DNA of 64,000 bases from Pseudogymnoascus destructans (taxonomy: Eukaryota; Ascomycota; Leotiomycetes; Thelebolales; Thelebolaceae), in NCBI RefSeq assembly GCF_001641265.1, contig NW_020167559.1:33866-97865 (forward strand), in the 5' to 3' direction. The notes under the pieces were generated by a model. That model ran no database searches and had not been told where the DNA came from. It saw only the letters and a list, made by a program, of their open reading frames with translations. Position 1 is the stretch's first letter. Every line of letters starts with the position of its first letter. The translations under genes were made by a program, and so were the position numbers. Shown here one piece after another: positions 1-11,095 of this stretch.

Positions 1-376
1 ACGTATATTACTATATAAGACGTTAATTTACGAGAAAGCTCGTCATTACCCTATACTATATCTCCAAAACTCGGTGGGAACGAGCCTTCTGACGCGTCGC
101 GAGCGCGTTGATGGGGTGGCTACAGGGGGGTTGGGGCCGGCCCACTTGGTGGCTCCTTGGCAGCCAAACCCAAAGGGGTGCGCATCGTAACTAGTGAAAA
201 ATCACCTGCGCAGGTGATTTTTCACTAGTTTGCCGAATTCACTTGTGATGTACGTTATAAGTTATGAATCTATTGCAATTTAATATTCCAGCAAAAAAAT
301 ACATGCCGCCAAATCTACGCTATGAACAACACAACAAAGTTCATCTATAATCCCACTCCCCTCAAATCCCCTCCCC
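1..376. other. Non-coding stretch left of the deacetylase gene
   Basis: No supported gene is visible here. It is the downstream flank of the minus-strand deacetylase gene, so it should hold that gene's 3' UTR and polyadenylation signals. The only notable structure is the perfect palindrome at 189-230, listed separately. Confidence 0.6.
189..230. repeat. Perfect 42-bp palindrome
   Basis: The 21 bases at 189-209 are exactly reverse-complemented by 210-230 with no spacer; the arms begin AACTAGTGAAAAATCACC. It lies about 150 bp past the stop codon of the deacetylase gene. It could form a cruciform in DNA or a hairpin in a read-through transcript. Similar perfect arms occur at 8453-8516, at the far side of the deacetylase / regulator / glucosaminidase group. 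Confidence 0.9.
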
Positions 377-1813
377 TCAAACCGACACCTTCCCCTCCCC
401 CTCTCCAATCCACGCCCTCTCCCCAAACTTCCACACCTCATCCACCACCAACTGCACCCCTCCCTCCCCACCAACCTCACTAAACACCACCAAATCCGCA
501 TCCGCCCCAACCACCAAGCTCCCCTTCACCCCCTCCATCCCCAGCACCCTCGCCGGCGTATCCGTCACAGTCTTCAGCGCCAGCGGCACACTGGCCCCCG
601 TCCACGCCAGGAAGTTATTAACGCACTCCACGAGCGAGATCGCGGAGCCGGCGAGCTTATCGCTGCCCTCGAGCGTCAAGCGCGGGCCCGTCTTGACGAT
701 GCGTTCGCGTCCCGAAGAGCCCCAGGTGTACATCCCGTCCGGCAGGCCGACGAGGTGCATAGCGTCCGTGACGAGAATGCAGCCATCCGGGTGAGCACTC
801 CAAGCGATCTTGACAGTCGTCGGGTGCAAATGCAGACCATCGACAATCAGGCCAAAGAACGGGCGGAAGTCGGTGCTGGAGCTGTAGGCTGATGAGGTGC
901 TGGTTGGGCGGTTGGTTGGGGGCGTGGTGCGCGGGGCGGTCACTCCCGTGCAGCCGAGGACGCCGAAGATGCCGGGGTCGCGGTGGTGGAGGGGGCGCAT
1001 GGCGTTGAAGAGGTGGGTGATCATGGTAGCGCCAGAGGCGACGGCGGCGCTGGCTTGCTCGTAGGTTGCCTCTGAGTGACCGATTGAGTAGACGATGCCG
1101 CGGGAGATGATCTCGGGGATGGCCTGCTGGACGCCCTCTTCAGGGGCGGCGGTGAGCATCTTGGCATTGTTGAGGTTGTCGCTGCCATAGCAGGCGACGA
1201 GGTCTGAGAAGCCGTTCGGGGCCGAGATGAGGACTTCGGTGTTGTGGATGCCGTTCTTGGTGTGGGAGAGGAACGGGCCTTCGATGTGAGCGCCGAGAGA
1301 CTCGGAGCCGTCGGTCGAGTCGCGCGCGCTGCCTGATGGACCGAGGTAGGGTAGTAACTGTCGTTATCAGTATCACATATGGACACAGGAGTTGTAAATT
1401 ATTCAAACCTTATGGTAGATCTCGCTCTTCTGGCTTGTCATCGTCGGCAAGTAGCTCGTCACGCCCGTCGATATTAATTGCCGATTCACCTCCTTCAACT
1501 TCTTAGGAAAGCTGCCCTCTTCCTCTGGGACATCCGAGAAGTTAATTCCGAACGCGCCATTTAATTGGACATCAATCATGCCAGGAGAGAGGATGCGGTT
1601 GCCCAGATCAACGACAACATCAGGGAGGCGCTGCTCGGTATAGAAGACATCCTGTCCATCAAGAATCTTCCCCGTGAGCGACGACACCCAGAGGTCTGCC
1701 CGAACGAGGGAGTTGTGGCGGAGGAGGCGGCAGTTGGTGAACCTGGTGATAATGTCTCGAGGAGCCCTTGCATTGGTTGAGCTAGGCATGTTGAATGAGG
1801 AAGGAATGAGCAT
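377..1813 (-). CDS. dac1: N-acetylglucosamine-6-phosphate deacetylase (two exons)
   Basis: This enzyme removes the acetyl group from GlcNAc-6-phosphate, giving glucosamine-6-phosphate and acetate, in the cytosol. The model has exon 1 at 1409-1813, an intron at 1358-1408 (51 bp) and exon 2 at 377-1357, giving 461 residues. An in-frame second Met at codon 9 could be the true start. Family marks seen: PGMIDVQLNGAFG near the start of the amidohydrolase barrel, HIEGPFL (metal-binding Glu), SIGHSEATYEQ, ITHLFNAM, VDGLHLHP, and LVTDAMHLVG with the catalytic Asp. The metal and catalytic residues therefore look intact. A Thr/Ser/Pro-rich insert (GVTAPRTTPPTNRPTSTSS) sits before the FFGLIVDG segment and is probably a surface loop. 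Neighbours are the Ndt80-like regulator, glucosaminidase and deaminase of the same pathway. The symbol follows Candida and Trichoderma usage. Confidence 0.93.
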
Positions 1814-2655
1814 CGGCCCAGCGGTAGGATGGAAATGAGATGAAAGAGCGGACCTATCGCCGTCGTAATTGAAGCGATGAGAAGTATATTACCTACATCG
1901 TGAATAACAATGAAATAAAGAAATGGACCTGGCCTAGCTACGATACCATTGAAGTATCAGATAGTGGATGGTTAGATCCAGAGGTGACTTGATGGTTGCG
2001 ATGAATAATTGGGGTAAGTAGATGTGCTCCAGGCCGGTGTAACGTTGCCGAGTACGAGACCGACACCACCAAAATGTTTTTGGTGGGGTCCCGAGATGCA
2101 ACCAACAACGTCCCCAAACTTGGCGAGACCCAATTGACCCATACAGTATGTAACGCCAACGTGATTGCCACCATAACATGGTAAAAAAATGAAGAGATTT
2201 TCTATTTTGTAGGTTAGAAGAATCAAAGCACTAGACATAGAATAATAGGCATGTGTCCGTGTTCTGAAATATATAATATGGATTTCAGGGTACAGTACAA
2301 CATATATGACAATATGTGGGGTATCTCTCCAATCCTGACGATCATCGAGCCTCAACACAAAAATGGTAAAAGACCGGCTCGCATAGTGCACAGCCAGCCC
2401 TAGAACCAGTGCCTGCCTCCATATCCCCTCCTGGCATAGTTTAAACGCCCCCTCCACGTTTTGTCGAGCCGGACCAACGGGACTTTCCCCTGCGACGTAG
2501 CGTTGTTGCAAGTTGAATATTACCGGAGCTATGGGAGCACCCTTACTCCCTGAGACTAGGAACTAGACCGATTATACTGCCCATTGGCCCAAGCCATGCA
2601 ACTGTGTGATGCAAGCACAGAGCCCCCCTGAACGAGATACTGGGTCTGGATACTT
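1814..2655. promoter_or_regulatory. Deacetylase promoter / regulator 3' flank
   Basis: No supported coding sequence lies between the deacetylase start and the regulator stop, both on the minus strand. It should contain the deacetylase promoter and the regulator terminator. An imperfect hairpin (13-bp arms, one mismatch, 3-nt loop) lies at about 2062-2090. A CACAAAA core, the heart of the Ndt80 middle-sporulation element (gNCRCAAAW), lies at 2356-2362, about 540 bp upstream of the deacetylase ATG. Whether the regulator binds there is inference only. Confidence 0.45.
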
Positions 2656-4347
2656 TCAGTCGTTCATGGCGGAGAAGTACCGCTTCGGTTTGGATCGCAC
2701 TTCCTGGGCTTTGACTTCCGGCGCTCTCAAATGGTGGACGACATGCGGCCGATAGATGGCATCAACAGGTTGCATCCAATCATCCAAGCTGAGGGGAAAG
2801 TACTCGTATAGCTGGTCGAGCTTCTCGAGAGGGCTCGCAGCCAACGGTCTTGTTGGGATAGAATCCGTTGGGGGAGAGGCAGACGTATCTGAAATTACAG
2901 TATGGACATCGTCATCTGAAACTGACAGCCCTATAGGAGTTTTCTGTGCAGGGAGAGCGCGGAACTCCTCTTTAATCTCCGTATGATGCCAGTCCGTGGT
3001 CGGAACAGGTGGCCGGCGTTTTGCTGTAACTGGGGATCCGGACGCTAGTCTTTTCGCACGAGGTTCGACAGGACCTGGGGAAGGCGGAGTCGGATGAGGC
3101 CATGATAACACCTGATCCAATGGCGGTTGCTATATTACAGTTAGCATAAGCAGATGATTGGCCAATTCCCCTTATTGATAGATTGTTCCAGATGGCGCGA
3201 GGGGCGTGCTTACAATATACGACTTCTGTGGATAGTACTTGTTAGATGCCTGGGATAATGCCGGCTCGATCCATTGTGGGGTAGCTGCCGCTACACTCCC
3301 CGCGCTTCTCATGCGGTTCATTGGATCTGACTGTTTTCGCTCGCTGAGAGGCACATCTTTGCTGCTGTCAAAGTTCTTAGGGCTCCGCCCTCTGACGACA
3401 ATTGGATTGGACTGGATCTCTGCGATCTTGATCAGCTGGCCGTCGCCTTCTGTCTTGGCCATTAATGTAATCTGGATTTGATAATGTTGTTGTAGGCCCT
3501 TCCGTCGGCCATTGTTTGCCGTAGCGTACTTGAATTGCAGTCTTCGCCATGCTATCGGGATATTGACGTATATGGGATCGGCTTCCTGATTTGACGACAA
3601 GTCTATCGGGATGTTCGCTGGTGCTGTCCCGGCCTTATCTTCCGATCCGGAGCTATTCGCAACCGCCGCCTTCCATGGCACTGATATAATTTCTGTTGGT
3701 TTTCCCTCGATCGACTCGGTGGCGGATAGCACCGCGACAAGGTCTTGAATTGGCACTTGTCCTCCTTGCTCCATGAGTGCCTCCGCCATAGTCCGGGATA
3801 GAATAATGGCTCCCGATATTTGAAACAGATTCCGTCGGTAGCATGTCAGCTCCAGCGGCCTCTCGACCGTCTCTCCTTCGAACACGTCCTCTGCAATAGA
3901 GAACATGCCATTCAGTTCCGCAGCTAAGCGAGGCCATGTTTGTCCTCCGCTGTCGAGAACCTGGGTCAAGTGTATAGGCGCACCAAAGCCCAAGAGCTTG
4001 TTGTCGAGATTCGCGGGTGAAAATTCGGGCACAGCAGCTCCTGGGTCGAGAAGGTTGTCGAAGTAGCCGCCGTTGTTATATGCCAGCGAGTCGTCAAAGC
4101 CTGGTACGAAGTCGTAGTTGTGGTTCGGAGTGAAGACGGGAAGGGACGACAAGTCCACGTTCAGGTCGTTGCTGCCACAAAAGTAAGTCCGCATGCTTCG
4201 ACCGAGGTCATCAACGTACAACATAGCTTCCCCGGAGAAGTCTGACGCCTGGCTGTATGCCTCGGAATTGTCGCCGGCTCCCTGAGAGAGATGCATGACA
4301 TCAACCACGGACTGCGACGACATGCTCAACCCATCGTAGCCTGCCAT
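2656..4347 (-). CDS. ron1: Ndt80/PhoG-family transcription factor, RON1-like (two exons)
   Basis: Likely the pathway regulator of the cluster. Exon 1 is 3214-4347, an 84-bp intron spans 3130-3213 (GTAAGC donor, TGCTAAC branch site just before the acceptor) and exon 2 is 2656-3129; the product is 535 residues. The Ndt80 DNA-binding fold covers about residues 120-326, with RPLELTCYRRNLFQISGAI, then RRLQFKYATANNGRRKG and NPIVVRGRSPKNF as its strands and DNA-contact loops. The N-terminal 110 residues and the C-terminal tail are low-complexity apart from a conserved-looking end (YEYFPLSLDDWMQPVDAIY). It is known from Trichoderma reesei that an Ndt80-like factor, RON1, controls the GlcNAc cluster. 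Here the gene is divergent from the glucosaminidase and adjacent to the deacetylase, which supports the same role. The orthology is inferred from context plus domain. Confidence 0.88.
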
Positions 4348-5128
4348 CTCACCATCGCTCGGTAATCTAGCATGCGATCGCAGTAGTTGGGTAGAGGAGT
4401 ATATAATTGCTGTGGTTGAGGAAAGAATATTGTGGTGGATTTGTTGTTGATGAAGGTCTCATGGCTCTCGGTGCTGCGGGGATACCAAGAAGTGGTTGTG
4501 GTTTGTGGTTTGTGGTTGGGGATGCTTGGTAGTCGAGTACTTGTGGTGTACTTGGTCCGTGTCTCTCCATTTCCCCAGGTTATACTAGCATCTTAGCACT
4601 TGACTGGCCTTGTTTGGCACTGGATGAGCGGTGGATTAGTAGTGGATTGGTACTCTGTTAGTACCTTATTAGCAGCTAATTAGTAGCTCATTAGTGGTCG
4701 AGTTAGCGTGTACACCCCTGTGGTAACCCTGTGATATCCTTGTGACAAACCACTACACGCCCCTCCACCTCCTACACCACTTTTCTCCACTCAACCACAG
4801 GCCACGATAACCACGAAACCACCAAACTCTCTGTGGAACAAAACAAATTCAGGCATCTCCAACCCCCCCCATCTTGAGCCTCAATCGGGTCAAAATCATC
4901 GCCATTTATTCGCTATACTACCCTATACTACCCTATACTACCTATACCACCTATATTTACGGTCACGATGATTTATTATACCATTTAGCCTTATATCACT
5001 ACTGATCTCGTGCGCCTCTCAGCCCGTGAGCCTATGTTCTCGCCTTGGTGATCTCTCATGGCTGGCGGCGACAGCTACCCCACCCGACTTTAATATATAA
5101 CGAGACAACCAATTGATACCACGCAACA
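4348..5128. promoter_or_regulatory. Shared divergent promoter of regulator and glucosaminidase
   Basis: This 781-bp gap separates the start codons of two divergent genes, so it must serve both. Two adjacent TTTGTGG motifs at 4502-4515 carry the reverse of the CRCAAA core recognised by Ndt80-type factors, which would fit autoregulation. A short tandem CTATACTACC run lies at about 4913-4945 and an AT-rich stretch precedes the glucosaminidase start. No conventional TATA box was assigned. The regulatory reading is inference. Confidence 0.45.
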
Positions 5129-8064
5129 ATGGCCGCTTTCCAGGAGGATTTGGACCCAATATGGGACGACATGGACCGGTGAGTTGTTCTACTGAGACTA
5201 TTCATCGTGTATGCGGAACTGACGACCGCAGGGCTATGGGCCAGCTGTTCATGATGGGATGGGAAGGCGAGGAAGTCACGCCCCAGATCCGATCCCTCAT
5301 CGCAGATTATGGCCTCGGATCTGTCATCCTGACTGCAAAGAACCTCAAATGTAGGCTGAATCTCTTTTTCTTTTCCAAATACTGGCCTTTTTTCATTGTC
5401 ACACCACTAACACTGCCCAGCTGCGGCGGACACGGCGAGACTCGCCCAGGAGCTCCAAATAATTGCCCGAGATGCTGGCCACCCCGTTCCACTGATTATT
5501 GCTCTTGACCAGGAAAACGGAGGTGTCAATAGCTTGTACGACGAAGAGTACATATGCCAGTACCCGAGCGCTATGGGTGTCGCAGCTGCGGGATCCCCAG
5601 ACTTGGCATACGAGGTAGCAAATGCCACTGCTCTGGAAGTGTCGTCAGTGGGAGTCAACATGATCCTTGGTCCTGTTCTAGATGTGCTAAATAATGCTCA
5701 AATACAGCCGCTTGGCGTGAGGGCTGCAGGTGATGACCCTCATGAAGCCTCTCAATATGGTATCGCGTCTATGAACGGATACAAAGATGCGGGTTTGACG
5801 ACCTGTGGGAAGCATTTCCCTTCATACGGAAACCTCACGTTTCTCGGATCTACTTTGGATATGCCAATCATTACGGAAACTCTGGAACAACTTAGCCTGG
5901 GTGCTTTGGTGCCATTCCGCAACGCAATCAATGCAGGCCTCGACGCAATCATGGTCGGCGGCTGTGCTATCAATAATAAAGACATGAATATCATGCATGC
6001 CTGCCTCTCAAAAGAGGTTGTAGATGACCTACTACGGCGGGATTTGGGATTTAACGGAGTTGTCGTGTCCGAGTGCTTGGAAATGGAGGCGTTAAACGTT
6101 GATATCGGCTTCCGAGGAGGCTGTGTTATGGCTATAGAAGCTGGTTGTGACCTTGTCTTGCTTTGCCGCTCATTTTCCGTCCAAAAAGAAGCATTGTCAG
6201 GACTGAAAATCGGACTCGAAAATGGTATGGTCTCAGTTGACCGAGTGCGAACATCATTACGCCGGGTCCTGAAACTAAAGGCTAGCTGCACATCTTGGGA
6301 AAAGGCCCTTAATCCACCGGGTATGAAGCTCCTATCGAAATTCCACGAGTCTCATCTTGCTCTGTCAACAAGAGCATATGACAACTCGATAACGGTCATG
6401 CGCGACAACAACCAACTCCTACCGCTCTCTCATACTGTGTCTGAGAGTGAGGATCTCCTTCTCCTTACCCCGCTTCTGAAGCCCTTACCAGCGTCTGCTG
6501 CTACAAAGTTCCTCTCTGAGGGCAAAGCTACAGCCATCGACCACGATCGCTGGATGGATCGCGGATCTATCATGTCTGGCGAGGGTGTTTTCAGAGAGCT
6601 CGGCAGACAGCTGGCGCGCCAACGGCGCGGAAAGCTCCTTCATACCTCATACACCGCCAACGGAGTGAGACCTACACACGAACACCTTATAGAGCGAGCA
6701 TCCTCGATTATTGTCGTGACTGCGGATGCAACTCGAAACTTATATCAGTCAGGTTTTACGAAGCACGTCTCAATGATGTGCTCGTTACCAACCCCGACAG
6801 GGAAGAAGAAATCCCTCATTGTTGTATCGGTCTCCTCTCCGTACGATTTCGCCCGAGATAAGAGTATTGGGACGTACATTTGCACTTACGACTTTACTGA
6901 AACTGCCATGGAAGCCCTGGTTCGCGTCCTATTTGGACAGCTGAGGCCTCAAGGAAGTCTCCCAGGATCGTTGCGGAAAGTTGCAAAGGCCCAAAAATCC
7001 CGGCAAGCGTGGCTGGTGGAGTCCTATTCCGAGAAAGACGTCAACTCTCTCAACAGCTTGATACAGACCGTATCCAAAGCCTCAGTCCCCGGCTCCCCGT
7101 CACCCCTCTGGGGTGCCACCGCCCTATCCTTCTCTCTCGGCGACCCCGCTATAGCAGAAGCTCACTTCGTCGTCCGCAACTCCAGCACCGGCGCCCTCTA
7201 CGGCTTCTGTGCCACCTACGCCACCGCTACCATCGGCCACATTGGCGCCCTATTCGTCGACCCAGGGAAGCGCAGCCTCTCGATCGGGCACTCCCTATAC
7301 CAACGCGCTCTCCGATCCCTCACTACCCGTCCCGGTCTCCAGAGTATCAAGGTCGGTACGCGCATCCCTGCCATCTATCCCGGCGTACCGAGCACGGAGG
7401 GCTCCATCCCCCGACTGCGGAGATGGCTGGGCGCGTCACTCCCAGCCGCGGCGACGGTGTCCTCCCACCAGTTCGCGAGCTGCATTATTCAGGACCTGCA
7501 TCACTGGGCGCCGCCGGAGCAAGTCGTAAAAGCGGCACAGCGCTTACACGTTGATTTCGATCTAATCCACGGCCTCGGCGCGTTTGATGATGAGGTCGCG
7601 GCGCATATCTCTATGTTTGGCAGCTGGGAGCAGTATAAACTGTATACGCTTGCGCTAGCCGATGCGGAGGCGTGCGGGGTAGTGAGGGCGAAGAGCAGGG
7701 CTGATGGACGGCTTGTTGGAACGGTTGTGTTGTGTCGATCGAGCACGCTGCTGTCGCGGTGGCATCCGCATCTTGTTGGAGGGAGGTCAGGGGGCGTGCT
7801 ATCGCCGATTGTGAGGGCGGGATACGAGGAGGATGGGGCGTTGCTGCAGGGGCTGTTGCTGTTGGGGGTGAGGCAGAATAAGGCCCACAGGGCTTGGACG
7901 TCGTATTTGGATTTGGTGAGTTTGAATCCCTTGCTGGTTGTGGGAGTGAGTGCTAACGTTGAAAATAGGTGCCTACTCAATTACTAGAGACGATTGCGCC
8001 CTTGGGGTTCAAGGTATTGAATTCGTTTACGGATCTTGGCTGTGAATTGCTGCAGCGAGGATGA
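5129..8064 (+). CDS. nag3: GH3 beta-N-acetylglucosaminidase with C-terminal GNAT-like domains (four exons)
   Basis: Predicted to cleave GlcNAc from chitin-derived oligomers or glycoconjugates. Exons are 5129-5178, 5232-5350, 5421-7915 and 7969-8064 (introns 53, 70 and 53 bp); the frame closes at 919 residues. The GH3 N-terminal barrel covers roughly residues 17-350: GQLFMMGWEGEEVTP, ALDQENGG, KHFPSYGN near residue 187, and VVVSECLEME near 271, where the GH3 nucleophile is expected. The bacterial NagZ-type DSH loop and SDD nucleophile motif are not seen: the spots read NLTFLGST and SEC. From about residue 600 the protein turns into a GNAT-like acetyltransferase region (IGALFVDPGKRSLSIGHSLY) with a second, weaker half. 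No signal peptide is visible, suggesting an intracellular enzyme. GH3-GNAT fusions are known in fungi, and in Trichoderma nag3 lies in the same cluster. The symbol rests on that context. Confidence 0.87.
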
Positions 8065-8452
8065 TATGTATTTGGGTTGGAAATATGATCAAAATTAAAC
8101 AAAATTAACTGTATTTGCAAATCTCTTCCGGCCTATCTTCGTGAATTGGTTTTGTGGATTTCTAACAACAGTTGGGCCCCTTTAGGATATGAAACATACT
8201 TGGTTGAGAGAACTGCATTGGGAGCAATACAAACCGAGAAAGGAAGCAGTGGGCTAGAAACTGATAAAACCCAGCGGGGTCATGTATATGTCAAACCGTA
8301 GGCTCCGGCGACACAGAAATGTAATTGTAATTTCCAAAAATATTTAATCAAGAGGTTGATCTATACACCGAGCAGCCGGACTCATCGGCCTGGACGTGGT
8401 AATGTCAAAACCGATGTCAACATTGTGAGTGTTATACGCTCCCATACAAAAT

Positions 8453-8516
8453 ACAAAATAGAATTTGAACATAGCGGTGGGGCCATCCCCACCGCTATGT
8501 TCAAATTCTATTTTGT
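8453..8516. repeat. Perfect 30-bp inverted repeat with 4-nt loop
   Basis: Bases 8453-8482 are the exact reverse complement of 8487-8516, separated by CCAT. The arms start ACAAAATAGAATTTGAACAT and end in GGTGGGG. It lies about 390 bp downstream of the glucosaminidase stop. It could be a MITE relic, a structured RNA or a recently extruded palindrome. Confidence 0.9.
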
Positions 8517-9258
8517 CCTTGACCATCGTCCTTCTCGTATTATCATCAATTCCAGCACCTAGGTATAAATACCCTTCTTTCCTATTTGAACCTTTGTCTT
8601 CCTTCATCGCCATTAAGACCAGTTTTCTTGCAAAAGCAGCTAATTACCTCCAGCCCCACGGTATCATTACCACCGTCGCTGATTCCTGTCACCCCCCAAC
8701 CTACCACCACCGATATATATTACTACCGTCACCATTGATTCCTGCTGCCGTTATCATGCTACCCATCTCTCATATAACCCATCATTCTTCCGCTCGTTAA
8801 ATAGTAAACCAGTTTCTCTCTGCAACCACCGCTCAGTCTTACCGGCACACCGAGCCTCAAGGTTACCCTCGGTCCTGCATTATAGTACACTGAGTGAGGT
8901 AAGTCTTGCAGGCCTCTTATATCAAAATTTCGTACCATCCAATCACTCTTCTCGCAAAATTCTCCCTTACTCCCCCATCCCTTTGCACCCGCAAGATCAG
9001 CATCACTGCTGACCTCAACGCGAATAAACTTGGCGACATCGTGTTCGAGATTGACCTGCTTGGCAAGGCTCAGAGATGGCGGAGGTGACCATGCGTTCGC
9101 ACAGCCTCTCTTTTATCCTCGACTCGTTCGGTGACCGCGTCAACCTTGCAATAGACCTGCTCGAAACTACCATCGAGATGACACAGCGTGCCAGTATCGA
9201 CGAGAGCTGGACGATGCAACAGCAAGCGTGGCATCACTCATGGCTGTAGTCCTCCCTG

Positions 9259-10620
9259 GCCCTGTGGTTGCTGATTCTTGTCACCACTCTCCTTGCCAGC
9301 GCCACCGCTCTCCTGTCGCCGTTCCAACACCCACCACTCGTAAAATTCATCCTCTTCCAAAAAATATCATACTTCCAACGGTATTTGTCTATCAAGCGGA
9401 CACACTGGTCAGCATGTGACAACGCAACGGCAAGCGTACGTACGCGGCCACGAAACTTTTCGCTCCTGTGCATTAGTAAGAAGTGGAGAGTCTCAGGTGC
9501 TGTTATACTAAAGTTCAAAAATAGAAGCTGACCCCCGCACCCCTTGCCTAAGTGTGGAAACTCCAACTCCAGTCTCACTCCCTATCCTCTTGAAGCCATA
9601 CCACAGGTGACAACCACACACAAAATGCCCTACCCAACTCATCCCCCGCACGCATATAAGAGCGGAGCAGTATCCAGGCGCCTCTCCTAAATATAATAAC
9701 AATAAATGGTACGGTTGTAGAAATATACAACTTCTCATCTGACGACAAAGGCAACGAAGACGGCGAGGATGAAGACGACGCCGACCCACGGCTATCTCTT
9801 CTGCGAATTCCTATCCCCGCCCCGACAACCAGTGCTCACTTACTATTGCCGCGGGCTCTCCTGTTGTCGTAGCTCTCCTGTCACCATTCCAACACCCACC
9901 TCTCCCAGAATCCACCACGCTTCCACCCAAAATTTTCATGCAGTCAACATTATATCCAGCGCACACACTGCTCAGAATGTAACGACGCAAGCCCACCGCA
10001 TACGTACGCGGCCACGAAACTTTTCGCTCCCTCGCATAGAATGAGAAGTGAGGACTATTGAATGCTTATATACTATAATTCAAACATAGCTGCTGATCCC
10101 CTCCCACGGCGCCCCAAAAAGGAGCCCCTTATTTCCTCTCTGTGAGCAAACTTCAGCCCATCACTTCCTGCACCGCTTCTCTATCTGACGCCTTCCCTCG
10201 TGTGACCTCCCACATCTAATTATCAGACAATCCTCATGGCTCTCTATCGCCATCGTGGTTCTACGTTGGAGGAGAAGGCCAGGAAGAACAGGCGGGTGCT
10301 GTTGACAAGGGGGACTGTCTAGATATAGCAGGGCTAGAGAAGGTCAGATTCGAATTGCTTGGGGCCATACGAATGTTCGAAGAAAGCAGGGCCGCGGGGG
10401 GGCGAGTGGGTGGTCTCATCTGACGATGAGGATGAAGACGGTGGAATGCCCGGTCCGTGAAGTTGTCTATGAATTCCTGTTACCAGTTACCGCCCGGTCA
10501 CCGATATTAACTATCGTCGCCGACGCTTTTCTGTCACCGTTCCAACACCCACTTCTCGTTAAAATCCACCCCTTTCCATCTTGGAAATATTAAACACCGA
10601 TACAGCGATAACGCTACTGT
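9259..10620. repeat. Three degenerate copies of a roughly 600-bp repeat
   Basis: A segment containing CTCCTGTCGCCGTTCCAACA, then a CGTACGCGGCCACGAAACTT block, is seen at about 9259-9540 and again at about 9816-10110 with substitutions and small indels. A third, shorter copy of the first half lies at about 10470-10620. Offsets between copies are about 580 and 650 bp. The B and C copies also share an upstream acidic-coding stretch (AGGATGAAGACG at about 9767 and 10430). No terminal repeats or transposase were found. Confidence 0.6.
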
Positions 10621-11095
10621 ATGTGAGGTAGGTTTGAATGGATGGTCTCTCTCTTTTGATCCGTGTTTAAACACGGTCTGTTTGCATGGAGAGCTGGAAG
10701 CAAGAGCTTCGCACGATTATATGGCGTTTCAAACCCCACCAACTAACCAACAAAACCAATAACCAATAGTTATTCGTTATTTTTCTATATTTCTCTTTTA
10801 AACCAAATATCTATATTATCCTACTGAACCATTCCACCATATAACCCCCCCTCCCACAATCTAAAAATAAAATTATGCAACTGTCTCAGTCTGCGCTTCC
10901 TCCAACCAGGAAGACATTCTTTTAAATATGGCCATATATGTTATGCACCCCATCCCATCCCATCCAATCCCATCCAATCCCACCATTTTAATATATCCTC
11001 TTACTTACTGTACCGCCTTCTCTCCCGCGGTCCCATACCATGTTGTACTGTATTACTTTGTATAATAGGCGCCTCTCGCCTCAATCCCGGTCCAC

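Larger units (their letters stand above)
8065..11095. other. 3-kb gene-poor spacer with degenerate repeats
   Basis: No intact gene is supported between the glucosaminidase and the ABC transporter. The spacer holds a perfect hairpin (8453-8516), degenerate repeats (9259-10620), a 16-bp palindrome CCGTGTTTAAACACGG (10661-10676) and AT-rich sequence just downstream of the transporter stop. A short frame at 9090-9248 reads like a coding remnant (SFILDSFGDRVNLAIDLLE) but I could not assign it. Acidic frames around 9737 and 10421 (SDDKGNEDGEDEDDADPR, SDDEDEDGG) are parts of the repeats and may descend from a lost gene. Confidence 0.5.

Noticed and set aside
1972..2511. A 179-codon minus-strand frame between deacetylase and regulator
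   Set aside because: No recognisable domain and atypical composition. It lies where the deacetylase promoter must be.
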